A program made the translations under genes and the position numbers. From Siphonodentalium dalli (lineage: Eukaryota > Mollusca > Scaphopoda > Gadilida > Siphonodentaliidae), in NCBI GenBank assembly GCA_032622095.1, contig CP136066.1:63704609-63768608 (forward strand): a DNA stretch of 64,000 bases, in the 5' to 3' direction. This document shows, piece by piece, positions 24,232 through 35,016 of this stretch (position 1 is the stretch's first letter; each line of letters starts with the position of its first letter). The notes beneath the pieces were generated by a model that worked only from the letters and a program-made list of their open reading frames with translations, had not been told where the DNA came from and did not search any database.

Positions 24232-24499
24232 TAGATGTGCATTAGCAGTGAAATCTCTTTGAGTTGAAATAAAATTTGCCTTGTTGATGGGTGCAACAGG
24301 TTCCCAGAACCATTGACCCCAATACCAGTAATACCTATTAACACATTCCCTGCCGACTACGAAGTTATCTCATAATTTTTGCATGTTATTGAATGGGCTT
24401 CAACAGTGATCATGTTAATAGGATTAAGTATTACTGGAGTGGGGTCAAATTTGTTTCTGGGGACCTGTGGTGCTAACGAGATATGAGTTCACCCACTTA

Positions 24500-24720
24500 T
24501 TACACTTGATTTCGATCTGGTCTGTACTGCCAGGTTATTATTCCCAGTGGAAGGGGAATAACTCTATCTCTTAGTTGTGAATTATGATGCATTCTGGGGA
24601 AATAACGGGGGAAGTATTGGGGTTAATCTGAGAATCTCTGTCACTTGGCGGACACTCCTAGGCCACAGCTGTTCCGTATTCTGGTAGAATATATATATTT
24701 TTTGTTCCTTTTCCAAATGG
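24500..24720. repeat. Diverged third copy of the 1771-2500 repeat
   Basis: GATCTGGTCTGTACTGCCAG, GAAGGGGAATAACT and GGTAGAATATATATA words occur in the same order as at 2230-2440 and 3960-4170. Confidence 0.6.
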
Positions 24721-24781
24721 TATATAATACGGAATATGTTGTGCATAATGTGATCTGGGCATTCGAAAATTAAGTTGCGCT

Positions 24782-25006
24782 TTATGTGTTTGATTCAATT
24801 TTATGAATAACGTCGCATTTCTTTTGGTGGCCATGCAGAAAATCTTTGCGTTTATATCGTCTCCCACAGGCATAACACATGAAAGGTCGGTCGGATGAAT
24901 GCGACACCCTGTGACGCTCCACGGCTTGATTTGTCTTGAAGGTTCTTCCGCACAAATCACAACAAAACATATGAGCTGCGTGACCAGGCTGTGACATCTT
25001 TGCTCT
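24782..25006 (-). CDS. Alternative 3'-terminal exon C of the BTB-ZF gene (C2H2 + C2HC fingers)
   Basis: Seventy-four residues plus TAA, preceded by the acceptor TTTCTATTTGCAG. A phase-0 join to the common exon (ending 47894) gives a 577-residue isoform. Finger 1 is C-X2-C-X12-H-X3-H (CCDLCGRTFKTNQ...ERHRVSH). Finger 2 is C-X2-C-X12-H-X3-C (CYACGRRYKRKDFLHGH then KKC). The linker SSDRPFM resembles the usual TGEKPF-type linker. A 12-residue tail follows. An in-frame ATG four codons in could start a short peptide, but it lacks a promoter-like context and the acceptor explains the exon better. Expected nuclear, sequence-specific DNA binding (family inference). Confidence 0.87.
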   Translation of the reverse strand, partial: RAKMSQPGHAAHMFCCDLCGRTFKTNQAVERHRVSHSSDRPFMCYACGRRYKRKDFLHGHQKKCDVIHKIESNT

Positions 25007-25299
25007 CTGCAAATAGAAACAGCCATGTTCATACAACTAATATGAATCGTACGTGACATGTAGTTGAGAACCACACATGCTGCACCTCGAATTTGCTTTT
25101 AATCGGCGACATAACATGAAGAACTAGAGGTGTGACTGTCCGATTGGGACTAAGGATACCCCCCCCCCCCCCCGTGATTTTTAAAATACAATACAAAGAC
25201 AAAGATGTTTCACATGTCAGTAAACATTTAGTTAAAATAATAAAATAACAGTTCCCATTGCAGGTGCACAACCCTAACGCTAATCTTAAACCTATTGAC

Positions 25300-25619
25300 C
25301 GAAAAATGTAGGAATAATAGCTCAGACAAAATTATGCATGTTGCGAAAATGTTCTTAAGTCGAAAAAGGGGAATATCTCCACACAAAAAAGTCGGACAAA
25401 CATCATAATCGCAGGTGCACAGGTTCCCATGGTACTAAATATCAGTGCCAAGATTAAAAAACATTGACCTATAAATGTAGGAATAAAAGCTTGGAAAAAA
25501 TTATGCATGTTGCAAAAACATTTCTAATTCGAAAAAGGGGGATAACTCCACCAAAAAATGTCGGACAGACGTCATAATCGCAGGTACAAATTTGTTTGTT
25601 GCGGGGGGGGGGGGGGGGT
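25300..25619. repeat. Two ~185-bp tandem units bounded by C and G homopolymers
   Basis: The segment ATGTAGGAATAATAGCTC...TTATGCATGTTGCGAAAA...GTCGGACAAACATCATAATC recurs about 185 bp later (ATGTAGGAATAAAAGCTTGG...GTCGGACAGACGTCATAATC). A run of about 17 C lies at 25158-25174 and a run of about 16 G at 25603-25618, just outside on each side. The homopolymers could be the ends of one inverted element. Confidence 0.6.
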
Positions 25620-25875
25620 ATAATAATTTATTTAACAGCATGCAATGGCCCCGGTTGAGACAACATGACTGCAATCTTATGTGGATTCTGGCCCGCAAAG
25701 CCAAGACGTCATGAACCATGTCATGACATCTTCTCTAGTTTTCATTAAGCTAACTCACAAAGTTGTTCTAAATGAAAGTAATATGCCTAAATCACATGAG
25801 AATTCTTCAGATGCCTAAGGTTTAAGCACCAACACACACTTTGCGCGCTTCCGCTTGTGGTTGGTACTAAGGCCT

Positions 25876-26110
25876 ATTAACCCTTCTATGATAGGAGCTT
25901 CCTGAAATTTTGCGAAATCCATGTGCCAATGCATTCTCTCATATATCCGAGTTTCACGTAGGAAGCCTCACATATATAAGAGAGTAAATTGACCAAACAA
26001 TATTTACCTTGACCTTGTAAGCCAGGCCATTTTATTGTTATATATGAGAGTCTAAGCCTGGATTTAGTGTGTCTGAACCCATAGAGATCCCCAATTGAGT
26101 AGATCACACT
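25876..26110. mobile_element. Palindromic MITE of the TTAA family T2, partial
   Basis: Begins TTAACCCTTCTATGATAGGA, then GTGCCAATGCATTCTCTC and the antisense CCTCACATATATAAGAGAG. Other copies are at 30110-30640, 31990-32389, 40880-41150 and 43450-43691. Confidence 0.55.
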
Positions 26111-26648
26111 CTGTAGCTAATGGTTCCATTTGTGTGAGGCTCACTGTGGGTTATCTATAAAACATTCACTTCACTTATGGGAGGAGGTGCCTCTGGGGAC
26201 CTCATTCTACTCAGTCCTCATCTTATGGGATGTATCTATAGTCTCAAATTAAATATGCGATAAGTTAATAGAAGTTAATAGTAAATAATGTCAAATATTC
26301 AGTTATCCAGAACGGATGTTCTGGATAACTGAATATCCAAAATAATCCCAAACAAGGAAAAATGAGTATCTGTAGTTGTTACGTCCTAGTGACCAAAGCT
26401 GTGCGGTGTGAGGAGCGCTATTTTTGTTCTCCCAGAGCCGCCTTGAATGTTTCTAGGTCAGCTGAGTAGGGTCAGCTCAGGATAAGTTTTGTGGGAGTTT
26501 GATCTTAAAACAAAATACTGTAGAGTATATGTTTTCTTATGTCTCGGAACAAAGTATGACCATGGAAATGAACAGAGAAATTTGACCAAATCACATGTTT
26601 CGGTTGATTTGGGTACCCAGGATCTCAAGATTGATTTGAATACATGTA

Positions 26649-26779
26649 CAGTAATGCCCTAATTAATCGACTCCCCGAGAGCTATCCGATGAATGGTAAC
26701 AAGCCATATTTCCGACTAAATCCTAAAAAATTACCCATAATTCTGCTGTTGTTAAAGAGTCGATTATTTATGGCATTAC
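26649..26779. mobile_element. Palindromic MITE, CAGTAATGCCC family, deleted copy
   Basis: CAGTAATGCCCTAATTAATC at the left and GATTATTTATGGCATTAC at the right. Most of the left arm is missing, so only about 130 bp remain. Confidence 0.65.
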
Positions 26780-26994
26780 AAGTACTACGCCCACACAAAT
26801 GGTGTTCAGTCAAGCATGCAATCACTTAGTGGGTTAAAATTATCTCATTTCATCAGTCTTATGATACCGGTTATACATGTACAATTTCACAACGACCATG
26901 ATTCTTGAGATATAGTGCAGTGAGTCTTCCATTTGCAGAGAAAACTAGTGCATTCTAAATCATTTTATGTTTCCAACTGATAGTAATGAACTGC

Positions 26995-27403
26995 TTAAAG
27001 GTACTCAATCCAATCAGACGGTCCCCATACCATCAAGATACAACAACAACATTTCTTCAAAATACGCTTTAGTTATCAGAATCGATTTATTGCAACAAAA
27101 TATTTCTAACCACTGTCAACTATGGTATCAAATTTCCCAAAACTTGTTATTTGTCAACATTTTGTTCAACAAAATACGACCGAATTATCACTTGATTATA
27201 GAGTTATCTAACTTCATCTGCAATTTTGTCCAAGACCCTCCGTTTGACCACGTGTTTCTGGGCCATATATTATTACACATCTCGAGAAATAACAAACTTC
27301 AAAAATCAATATCTGATTACTCTGAGCTTTGATGGGTGGGTTCCTCGACTCAAATCAAAGAAATAGTTATTTTGGAGTGTCTGATCTGATTGAGTACCTT
27401 TAA
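26995..27403. mobile_element. TTAA-flanked MITE, family T1, copy 4
   Basis: TTAAAGGTACTCAATCCAAT at the left, TGATTGAGTACCTTTAA at the right, TTAA at both ends. The 121-codon ORF inside reads through the element and is not a gene. This copy is the uninterrupted reference for the split copy at 17734-20970. Confidence 0.78.
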
Positions 27404-27522
27404 TGTTCATGCAACTACTCAGCTTCTTAGATAAGCCTAAAAAGATTGGTTTGTGAACCCAGGATCTCAAAAGATTGGTTTGGGAACCCAGGGTCTCAAG
27501 ATTAATTTGGTACAGTGCCCAG

Positions 27523-28620
27523 CAGTGTTCGCCCTGCTGTTAGCCATTTTAGCAAATTGTGAAAAATAATACAAAGTGGCTAAAATAAATATGCTACAGG
27601 CATTTTTCGTGTCCGCGGACTGAACGACAATTTATTGTAAACAAAAGAAATTAACCAGCTTAGCACAAGACGACTTAACGTTAATCGCGAGAGCTGACGA
27701 GAAAGGACGATATTACGGATGTGTTCGAATATCTATACTATAGGGTGTCGGTTTCACGCCCTGGGCAATTAGTTAATGGTCGTTCAAAGGTTGATTCTTT
27801 AGACGCTATCACAATTGAGTAAACATAGATTTATGAAATGGCGTCTTGTGTAACAAAAGGGCTTTATTTTACGGTGTTTTAAACTGATTGCAAAATTCAA
27901 TAGCTTCTCACATTTCATTGACGTTAATGGAGTGGACAGTGTTGAATGGGACAATGAGACTCGCGGACATGAAATTTAAGATGGAACTAAACTTAGACAA
28001 GATGCAGTGTCAGCCTGCAGGAAGTTTGTGTATGTTCTGGTTCTGATAATTTGAAGAGTAGATTCGCTGATGACGAGGACTTGGCGATCCTCTCTAGTTT
28101 GACCAAACTGTTTGAGCCGTTAATGTGATAAGCATATTATCATAAAGCATTCCAAGCGTTTGGTGGATTGTGTGAAACGATGCGCGATGATGACATTAAT
28201 GAGGAAGAAGGGAATCAGGAAAGTGTGTAGGATCAAAAGGCACATGGAGGATATAGACAATTATGTTCAGTTTGCGATCAGAAATAAAGAACTCTTTCCG
28301 ATAGTTAGTAATTTGGCGGCAATTCAGTTTTGTGTACCAGTGTCAACTGTAGATGGCGAACAAGCGTTTTCTACCCAGAATCTTATTAAAACGAAGCAAC
28401 GAAATATACTGTCTGCGGCATATTTGAATGTTGATGTTGTATATTGTTATGACTTATAAGTGCTAATAACTTAAATAAATGTTTATATCGTATTACATCT
28501 TGTGCTAATTTATCCCACAGTACATGTATGTAGCTAAACTTAATCAAAAGTGGCTAACAAAATTGCACAAGTGGCTAAAAAAAATGGCTACAAAGAATTT
28601 CGGGCCAGGGCGAAAAACTG
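27523..28620 (+). mobile_element. Internally deleted hAT transposon with intact 8-bp target duplication
   Basis: Left end CAGTGTTCGCCCTG and right end CAGGGCGAAAAACTG form short imperfect inverted repeats. Subterminal GTGGCTAAAA / TTAGCCA words occur at both ends. The flanks are identical, GTGCCCAG at 27515-27522 and 28621-28628. It holds a broken C-terminal piece of a hAT transposase (see next entry). At 1.1 kb it is too short to be autonomous. Confidence 0.88.
28045..28459 (+). pseudogene. hAT transposase C-terminal remnant (dimerisation domain)
   Basis: A short frame at 28045-28128 reads DNLKSRFADDEDLAILSSLT and ends LFEPLM before a stop. About 30 bases on, the frame 28160-28459 (99 codons) carries LFPIVSNLAAIQFCVPVSTV and then DGEQAFSTQNLIKTKQRN. 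That matches the hAT C-terminal dimerisation region, where a Pro-Val/Ala-Ser-Thr stretch precedes an (A)F(S)T block and a K-RN motif. The closest pattern I know is that of ZNF862-like domesticated hAT proteins. The RNase-H-like catalytic core and N-terminal zinc finger are missing, so it is not a functional transposase. Confidence 0.8.
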
Positions 28621-28628
28621 GTGCCCAG

Positions 28629-29516
28629 ACCTTCCCCACTGACCCAACTATAAATCCCTACCCCAAAGTTGTTCTCAAGGTTTTCAAGAAAATCGCTTGA
28701 TATATCTTTGTCAAATTTTTAATAAAAAATATGATTTCATTGTCTCAAAATGGGTTGATTTCTCAGACTGGCATATATAAGAGAATAATGAAGCCAAGAA
28801 CGGCCATAAGAATACATGTATGTCAAAATAAAAAATTAAATTAAAACAATAACAGTAATTAATGCCACTCCCCATCATGTGATCATAGATCCACTAACCT
28901 TGAATGCATTCCTCTACCAACCCAACTTTCTACACCTACCATAACAATTTTTGCATGGTTAGTAAAAAACTTAAAGACATATTATGTACTTGTTCAGGTG
29001 CGTGAAACTGATAAGTTAGTATTCAGGTGCTATGCCAACTGGAGGAATGAATCATTCTACTAACATCACTGAAAATCTCAAGCAAAACGATCGCACCACT
29101 CCATAGAAAACATTGCCTGAACTATTTACTACCCGAATCGGGACGCTTCTATCGGCGATAAACTAACGAAAACGATTTCGCCATCGGCAGTCACTGCATT
29201 TAAATAATAAATAAGAATGTCGGTTTGTGTTGTCAATTTAGATATAATATTTGTAAAAATAACCACTTTGAACAAGATTATTCTCCATTTCTATTTAATC
29301 ACCCTATCGGAGTGTTTCACATCACATAAATAAAAAGAAAATTGTCTAAAAAAAATTCTGTTAGGGTTTTGTATACAATACAGTTTTAATAAAGACAGTA
29401 ACATTAATCTTAGCTCAAATATAAGCCATGATAACACAATAAAAATAAAGTCAATATAAAAAAAAATATATACTCCGGAATGTTTATAAAACTTTCTGGT
29501 AAGAGATAGACCATCT
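28629..29516. other. No gene seen
   Basis: Intron sequence if the BTB-ZF gene is transcribed through here. AT-rich, with no repeat match found. Confidence 0.4.
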
Positions 29517-30089
29517 TTAACCCTTTGGTGAGTATCTGTAACGCCATATACATGACGTCATGAGTAAATTTAACATCAACGTCATAGCAATAATTATTAA
29601 CAAGTTCGGGTCAAAAGGGTCCAATAATTTGTTTTGATTTATGTGCATTTTTTAATGTGTGTTATCATAATCGATTGCATTTATACATTTGGGACATTAA
29701 TCAAAATAACTCCTATACAAATCATTTATAAATCAGATGATGTATTGAAGTTATGTCTACATAAAATAACACTTCATGAAACGACATATATGTCGTTCTA
29801 CTCCTCAACCGACATATATGTCGTTCTACTCGCCAAAGGGTCAAGCCTTGAAATAGTGAGCCTGTCATTTGCAGAATGAGGTCCCCAGAGGGTGAATTTA
29901 GTGATGCTATCCCGCACAGCAGGCTAGCATCACCAAATTCACCCTCTGGGGACCTCATTCTGCTTAGGCCTCAGCAGAATGAGGTTCCCAGAGGGTGAAT
30001 TTGGTGATGCTAGCCACAGCGGGCTAGCATCACTAAATTCACCCTCTGGGAACCTCATTCTGCAAATTTCAAGGCTTGCAAAGGGTTAA
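29517..30089. mobile_element. TTAA-flanked MITE (family T2-like) carrying a nested hAT-like MITE
   Basis: Left TTAACCCTTTGGTGAGTA, right side CTACTCGCCAAAGGGT, then the nested element, then CAAAGGGTTAA. Removing the insert and one copy of the duplicated CAAAGGGT restores matching ends and TTAA borders. Confidence 0.7.
29842..30078. mobile_element. Palindromic hAT-like MITE (family P), double form
   Basis: CAAGCCTTGAAATAG at the left, TTTCAAGGCTTG at the right. Two GCAGAATGAGGTCCCCAGAG palindromes lie head to head around GCTTAGGCCTCAGC. Flanks are CAAAGGGT on both sides (29834-29841, 30079-30086), a perfect 8-bp target duplication. Confidence 0.88.
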
Positions 30090-30109
30090 ACCCTTCCACG
30101 AATGTAGCT

Positions 30110-30640
30110 TTCTGAATCTTTGCATTTTCTTTTATATGCGAGTTTCCCATAGGGAGCCTCACATATATAAGAGAATACATGGGTCTAACAATATTTTCCT
30201 TGACCTTGTAAGCCAATGCATTCTCTTATATATGCCAGGCTCCTTATGTTAAAATAAAAAAATAAGTTAACCCTTTCATGACAGGAGCTGCACTGGAGCA
30301 ACATTAAAGACCCTGTGCCCATGCATTCTCTTATAAATGTGAGTCGACCAAAGGTCACCTCGCAAATATAAGAGAATGCATTGGCCTAACAATTTTTTAT
30401 CACTTTTTTCTTACAGTCTATAACAATTTTTATCACTTTTTCTTATATTCTTTAACAATTTTATCATTTGTTCTTACATTCTTTAACAATTTTTATAATA
30501 TTTTTATCATTCTCATTTTTTCTTACATTCTTTGACAATTATACAAAATATAAAATTTATTAGGCCAATGGTCGATTCGCATATATAAGATAATGCATTG
30601 GCACAGGGTCTTTAATGTTGTGCCAGCCATTGTCTAAGAA
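30110..30640. repeat. Cluster of family-T2 palindromes
   Basis: Several CATTCTCTTATATATGCGAG words and their inverse lie at about 30140, 30215, 30325, 30360 and 30580, with TTAACCCTTTCATGACAGGA at 30270. Between them are short AT-rich repeats of TTCTTACATTCTTTAACAAT. Overlapping or nested copies; exact borders are unclear. Confidence 0.6.
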
Positions 30641-30751
30641 TGTCAAAAAAAAAAAAACATTAAAACAATAACAGGTGACGCCTTCCTATCAACCTTATTA
30701 TTTCTGACTTGTAACCTCAACTAGATAATGAATTTTCTGTTGCCACATCTT

Positions 30752-30982
30752 TTAATTCCCCAGACTGGAATATTCAGTTAGCGGAATTGAATCATTCTGT
30801 TGGCCCATGTGACATGTTTGAATGTGACGCCGTAATGAATCCTTCCGATTAAAGTCACGAGGACATTGGTCACATTTGAACGGTCTGTGATGCGTGTGTT
30901 GATAGCCGTGTCGCTGTAGATTTCGATTGGTCCGAAATATTTTCCGACAGACAGGACAGGAGTACTTTACCATCGATTGCAT
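30752..30982 (-). CDS. Alternative 3'-terminal exon B of the BTB-ZF gene (C2H2 + C2HC fingers)
   Basis: Seventy-six residues plus stop, after the acceptor GTTATCCTTGCAG. A phase-0 join to the common part gives a 579-residue isoform. Finger 1 is C-X2-C-X12-H-X3-H (CPVCRKIFRTNRNLQRH then GYQH). Finger 2 is C-X2-C-X12-H-X3-C (CDQCPRDFNRKDSLRRH then IQTC, followed by H). The HRPFK linker is close to the standard C2H2 linker. A 19-residue tail ends EYSSLGN. An AATAAA on the minus strand at about 30562-30557, some 190 bp past the stop, is a candidate poly(A) signal. Of the four end exons this has the most canonical fingers. Confidence 0.88.
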   Translation of the reverse strand: MQSMVKYSCPVCRKIFRTNRNLQRHGYQHTHHRPFKCDQCPRDFNRKDSLRRHIQTCHMGQQNDSIPLTEYSSLGN

Positions 30983-31119
30983 CTGCAAGGATAACGCCAA
31001 AGAGAATTAACCGTCTGTTTGAGATTACAAGTCAGAAAAAATTATGGCTGTTGGTACAGGCTTAAATGTTTTTTATCAATTTTAGTTCATAATTTTGATA
31101 TATTCTTATGCAAGCTTGG

Positions 31120-31440
31120 ATATAGTATGTCTGACATTTGCAGAATGCGGTCCACAGAGAGTGCATTTTGTGATATTTTTATTCTGCTTAGGCCTCATCT
31201 TCTGGGAAGTATCTATAGGCTCATGTTCAGTTTCTATATCCCCTAATTTGCAGAAGATAAAATGCTAATCAAGGTAACTAATGGGTGAACATCAACAACT
31301 CCAACTGGGGAACCTAGGTCTCCCACAGCAGTTGAGGCCTAAGCAGAATGAGGTCCCCAGAATTTGGTGATGCTAGCCCACTGTGGGTGATACCCGGATA
31401 GCATCGCTAAATTCACCCTCTGGGGACCTCATTCTGCATA
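31120..31440. mobile_element. Long variant of the family-P MITE, degenerate
   Basis: GTCTGACATTTGCAGAATGC at the left and GGGGACCTCATTCTGCATA at the right. The ~200-bp centre contains CCCCTAATTTGCAGAAGATA and GGGAACCTAGGTCTCCCA, shared with 13680-14040, 41370-41700 and 61630-61790. Confidence 0.6.
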
Positions 31441-31568
31441 CCTGTATGTCGTACATATTCTTATGTCATTTCATAGGGAGTTAGATAGCCCAGTGGTTAG
31501 CGCATTTGACTTGTAACGATGTTAATGCACTGGCATGAGTTCGCCGCCCGCAGCTGGATCATTGAGTC

Positions 31569-31822
31569 CAAGCCTTGAAATAGGGTGTCTGTCATTTGCA
31601 GAATGAGGTCCGCAGAGAGTGAATTTAGTGATGCTACCCCGCATAGCAGGCTAGCATCACCAAATTCACCCTCTGGGGACCTCATTCTGCTTACACCTCA
31701 GCAGAATGAGGTTCCCAGAGGGTGAATTTGGTGATGCTAGCCTGCTATGCGAGGTAGCATCACTAAATTCACCCTCTGGGGACCTCATTCTGCAAATGAC
31801 AGACACCCTATTTCAAGGCTTG
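31569..31822. mobile_element. Palindromic hAT-like MITE (family P), double form, in SINE
   Basis: 254 bp from CAAGCCTTGAAATAGGGTG to CACCCTATTTCAAGGCTTG. Perfect 8-bp duplication ATTGAGTC at 31561-31568 and 31823-31830. The arms are almost perfectly self-complementary. Confidence 0.92.
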
Positions 31823-31989
31823 ATTGAGTCTCCCGCAACAGTGGCTTGCATGTCAGATTAAGGATGTGTGGTTTTAGTGTGGTTGTAGAGTCGCACACTG
31901 TTCAAACCTCACACCAAGTTGTGACTATTGAGCAAGGTCAATCGTACTTTTGACAGTGTTGTACCTAGACACGAAAGAGGTACATGTAC

Positions 31990-32389
31990 TTAACCCTTTA
32001 CCCAACAAACCGGCCAAAACCGGCCAAATAAAGCTTCAACAGCCTAAAACATCTTCGGTCTGTCTCAATAGAACCATACAAATATGGATATCATTGGAAC
32101 CGGCTCCTTGACCACATTGTGATAGTTACAGTTATGCCCTGTGCCAATGCATTCTCTTATATATGCGAGTCGACCATAGGTCGCCTCGCATATATAAGAG
32201 AATGCATTGGCCTAAAAAATATCTTTTTTTAACACTTTTTACCATTTTTTCTTACATTCTTTAACAATTTTATAATTTTTAATGTGTTAAGCCAATGCAT
32301 TCTCTTATATATGCGAGGCGACCTATGGTCGACTCGCATATATAAGAGAATGCATTGGCACAGGGCCCTTCTGTTGGGTAAAGGGTTAA
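31990..32389. mobile_element. TTAA-flanked palindromic MITE (family T2), in SINE
   Basis: TTAACCCTTTACCCAACAAA at the left and GTTGGGTAAAGGGTTAA at the right. Inside are two nested palindromes of CAATGCATTCTCTTATATAT around GTCGACC/GGTCGCC. The TTAA borders interrupt the SINE text exactly. Confidence 0.85.
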
Positions 32390-32628
32390 AATGTTTGGAA
32401 AGTGTAAGTTTGTATGGAGGTGTGAGTATGTACATATCTCGCTGCTCACGTGAAGCCCCTGTAAAATGGCAGTACACATTAGACTCGGCATTGCTCAAGA
32501 ACTGGGGTAATAATGTAACTGATCAAGCACTTATAGACTCATGTGATTAAGCGCCATCAATTATTTATCATTCATGTCTTTTTTTTAAATATGTTTTATC
32601 GAATCCAAAAATGACACATATCTAAGTA

Positions 32629-32754
32629 CAGTAATGCCCTAATTAATCGACTCCTTTAACCACAGCAGAATTATGGATAACTTTTCAGGATTTAGTCGGA
32701 AATATGGCTTGTTGCCATTCATCGGAAAGCTCTCGATTAATTAGGGCATTACTG
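32629..32754. mobile_element. Palindromic MITE, CAGTAATGCCC family, short copy flanked by TA
   Basis: CAGTAATGCCCTAATTAATC and its inverse GATTAATTAGGGCATTACTG, bordered by TA on both sides. A TA border suggests Tc1/mariner-type insertion, but the other copies do not clearly confirm it. Confidence 0.72.
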
Positions 32755-33159
32755 TACATGGTGTATAGATACAGTACATCTTATTATATGTTCAATGAGG
32801 CTTGGAATATTGAGTGAACTTATAGATTACTGTATGTATGTTCATCTCAATGGTGTCAGGCCTGGTATGCAATTGTTTCAAATTCACTTAAAACATGTCT
32901 CGCACTTTATCTACATAATTGTGCCAAGATTAAATTTGATTATTTTAGTTTGAACTGTGATAAATGATTTATTAGAACAATCCTTATATTCTCTATCACC
33001 ATTTGATCAACCTAGCGGAGAGTTCCCCATCACTTTAAAATTATCAAAATAGTTTTATATTCTACAGTCTGTCTATGTAGTGTTCAGTATTTAAAATAAC
33101 AATTCTGAGTCGAGAATTTATTTCCAACATGAGTATTGCTAGGGCGTGGCAAAATACGC

Positions 33160-33500
33160 CCGTGGTAATTTCAACAAAGGGCCGTAACAAGTAATACATA
33201 TACCAAATTTGAAAACAATCAGACAACTAAAACTAAAGTTATCAAAACCAAAATAATCAGCAAATTCTAGTCATCAAGGACCATAACTCCGGCAAAAATT
33301 GGTGGACCGAATCCAAATTTAAACTTGACCTGTATTTTCAAGTGGCTAATCCACATACAAAATTTGAAAACAGTCAAACATCTAATAATAAAGTTATCAT
33401 CTGGAAACAAACATTTATTACAAATTCCAACAAAAAGGGTCATAACTCTGGTGAAAATTGGCGGGCGGAACCCGAGTTCGAACTTGACCTATGCCTATGC
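33160..33500. repeat. Diverged ~140-170-bp tandem units
   Basis: Repeated words GGACCATAACTCCGGC / GGTCATAACTCTGG and GAATCCAAATTTAAACTTGA / GAACCCGAGTTCGAACTTGA, with AAATTTGAAAACAGTCA between them. Related to 12700-13010. Confidence 0.5.
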
Positions 33501-35016
33501 AATCTCTACCAAAGCGCACCAGTCATGCTTCCTTTCTGACTCTGTCACCGGCTGGGTACTAGTCTGTGTTTTTCTCTATTTAGTGAGGGTTTTTCCAGCC
33601 AAAATGGCGAAACCAATCACCTCAAAGTCAAACTTCCTATGTGCTTTGAGAACAATTCCCGCAATAAAAACTTATTGACAGACTGGAGAATTAGAGTGCT
33701 AGTCTTGTTGACAATTTTCGCACGCTAATCAGTAAAATGGCAGCAAATTTTTACTTGACTGATGTTTGCCATGTGTGTTGTCGTTCATGTGCCTTTAGAC
33801 TTTTGTGTTGATAAAATAATTGGAGAACCAAATCACACCATTTCGAGATATAGTTCTTTGGTTCTAGTGGGACTTTCCAAACTTAAGGTACAAAATTACA
33901 CAACTTTTTTGATAATTAGTGTACGTTATAAGGGCAACGTGTGGCTCTGTTCACTTAGTATATATATATACATGTAAATATCGTGGAAGTCCACCAAATG
34001 TAGGTAAATTGTTGCCCGTGGCAGAGGTCTTATCAAGTCATCAAGGGAGATAAACCCTGCATGGGTTTAATTTCTATGACCGTTTGTTGAACTTATTGTC
34101 TGAACATTTCCTAAGGGAACTACTTGTCAATGAGTATTTGGTAAAGGGTTTATGACACCGAGGGACATGCATATCTCAAAATATAAGTATGTCCTGAAAA
34201 TCAAAGAATTGGATTGTACAATCAACAAAGACACTTGGAGCAGTGGATGAATTTACATGCAGCGATAACTGAGCTTTCCACATTCCACAGTAAAGCTATA
34301 GCTTTGATTGCTCAGACTCAGCAGGACTTACATGCAATTTAGTAATTGTACATGTATATACTTCTATTTTATCATCTTTCTACAGTTTCATCAAGTCTCT
34401 GTCACGATGCTAATATTTACATCTGAATGAATAATTAATTTGGTTGTAAATATGTTATTTGGTCCAATTTATCATCACATTCCATTCGTATTATAGTTAT
34501 ACTGAGGGTGATTTGTGGGAATGTAGAGAAAACTGAGTATTATTTTAAAGTATTGTCAAACATTTGATCTGAGAGATATATACATGTATTTTGATCCATA
34601 AAACATAATCACTATGACAATTCACTATTTTATATCCTTTTCCCACTCCATGGGGATAAAAACGATTTCTTGTGAAAAGTTGGGCTATGTTGAGTCGTTG
34701 ACCCCACCTTTGTTGTACACAGATTTCTCAAATTCCTCAAGGCATACCCTACTGTAGGCCACTGTAATCCGCTGAGAAAAAACTATATATGCGAAAACAC
34801 ACATTTAACAAAAAATCAGGGTTTAGCAGCCAGACTATGGAAAATATAAAAAATCTCTCAAAACTTTTGGGGGAATATTGTCAATAGTTTGCTATCTCCA
34901 CCCCAAGACTGAAGTCAGATGAGAACAACATAGATGAATGGGTTCATTAACCTTATTAATGCATACTCAAGTTTGCCGTGCACTCATGTTTTGCCCATGC
35001 ATGCCTTGCTGTGCAC
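33501..35016. other. No gene seen
   Basis: Presumed intron or 3' flank of exon A. The 117-codon ORF at 33325-33678 shows no domain. A short imperfect tandem, ACTCATGTTTTGCCCATGCA, is repeated at 34981-35040 just past the stop of exon A. Confidence 0.4.

Larger units (their letters stand above)
31478..32560 (+). mobile_element. tRNA-like SINE interrupted by two later insertions
   Basis: The three SINE pieces are 31478-31568, 31831-31993 and 32390-32560. The head TAGCCCAGTGGTTAGCGC is tRNA-like; the body follows the same order as the unbroken copy at 35990-36376 (CGCACTGGCATGAGTT, CAACAGTGGCTTG, GAGCAAGGTCA, GGTACAT, AGACTCGGCATT). The first gap holds a hAT-like MITE with an ATTGAGTC duplication; the second holds a TTAA-flanked palindrome. 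Confidence 0.78.

Noticed and set aside
24782-25036. Independent small zinc-finger gene
   Set aside because: The ATG at 25036 lies upstream of a good acceptor (TTTCTATTTGCAG at 25007). Phase and architecture match the other three end exons, so a terminal exon explains it better.
32229-32550. Three overlapping ORFs on both strands
   Set aside because: They lie in self-complementary MITE sequence and part of a SINE.
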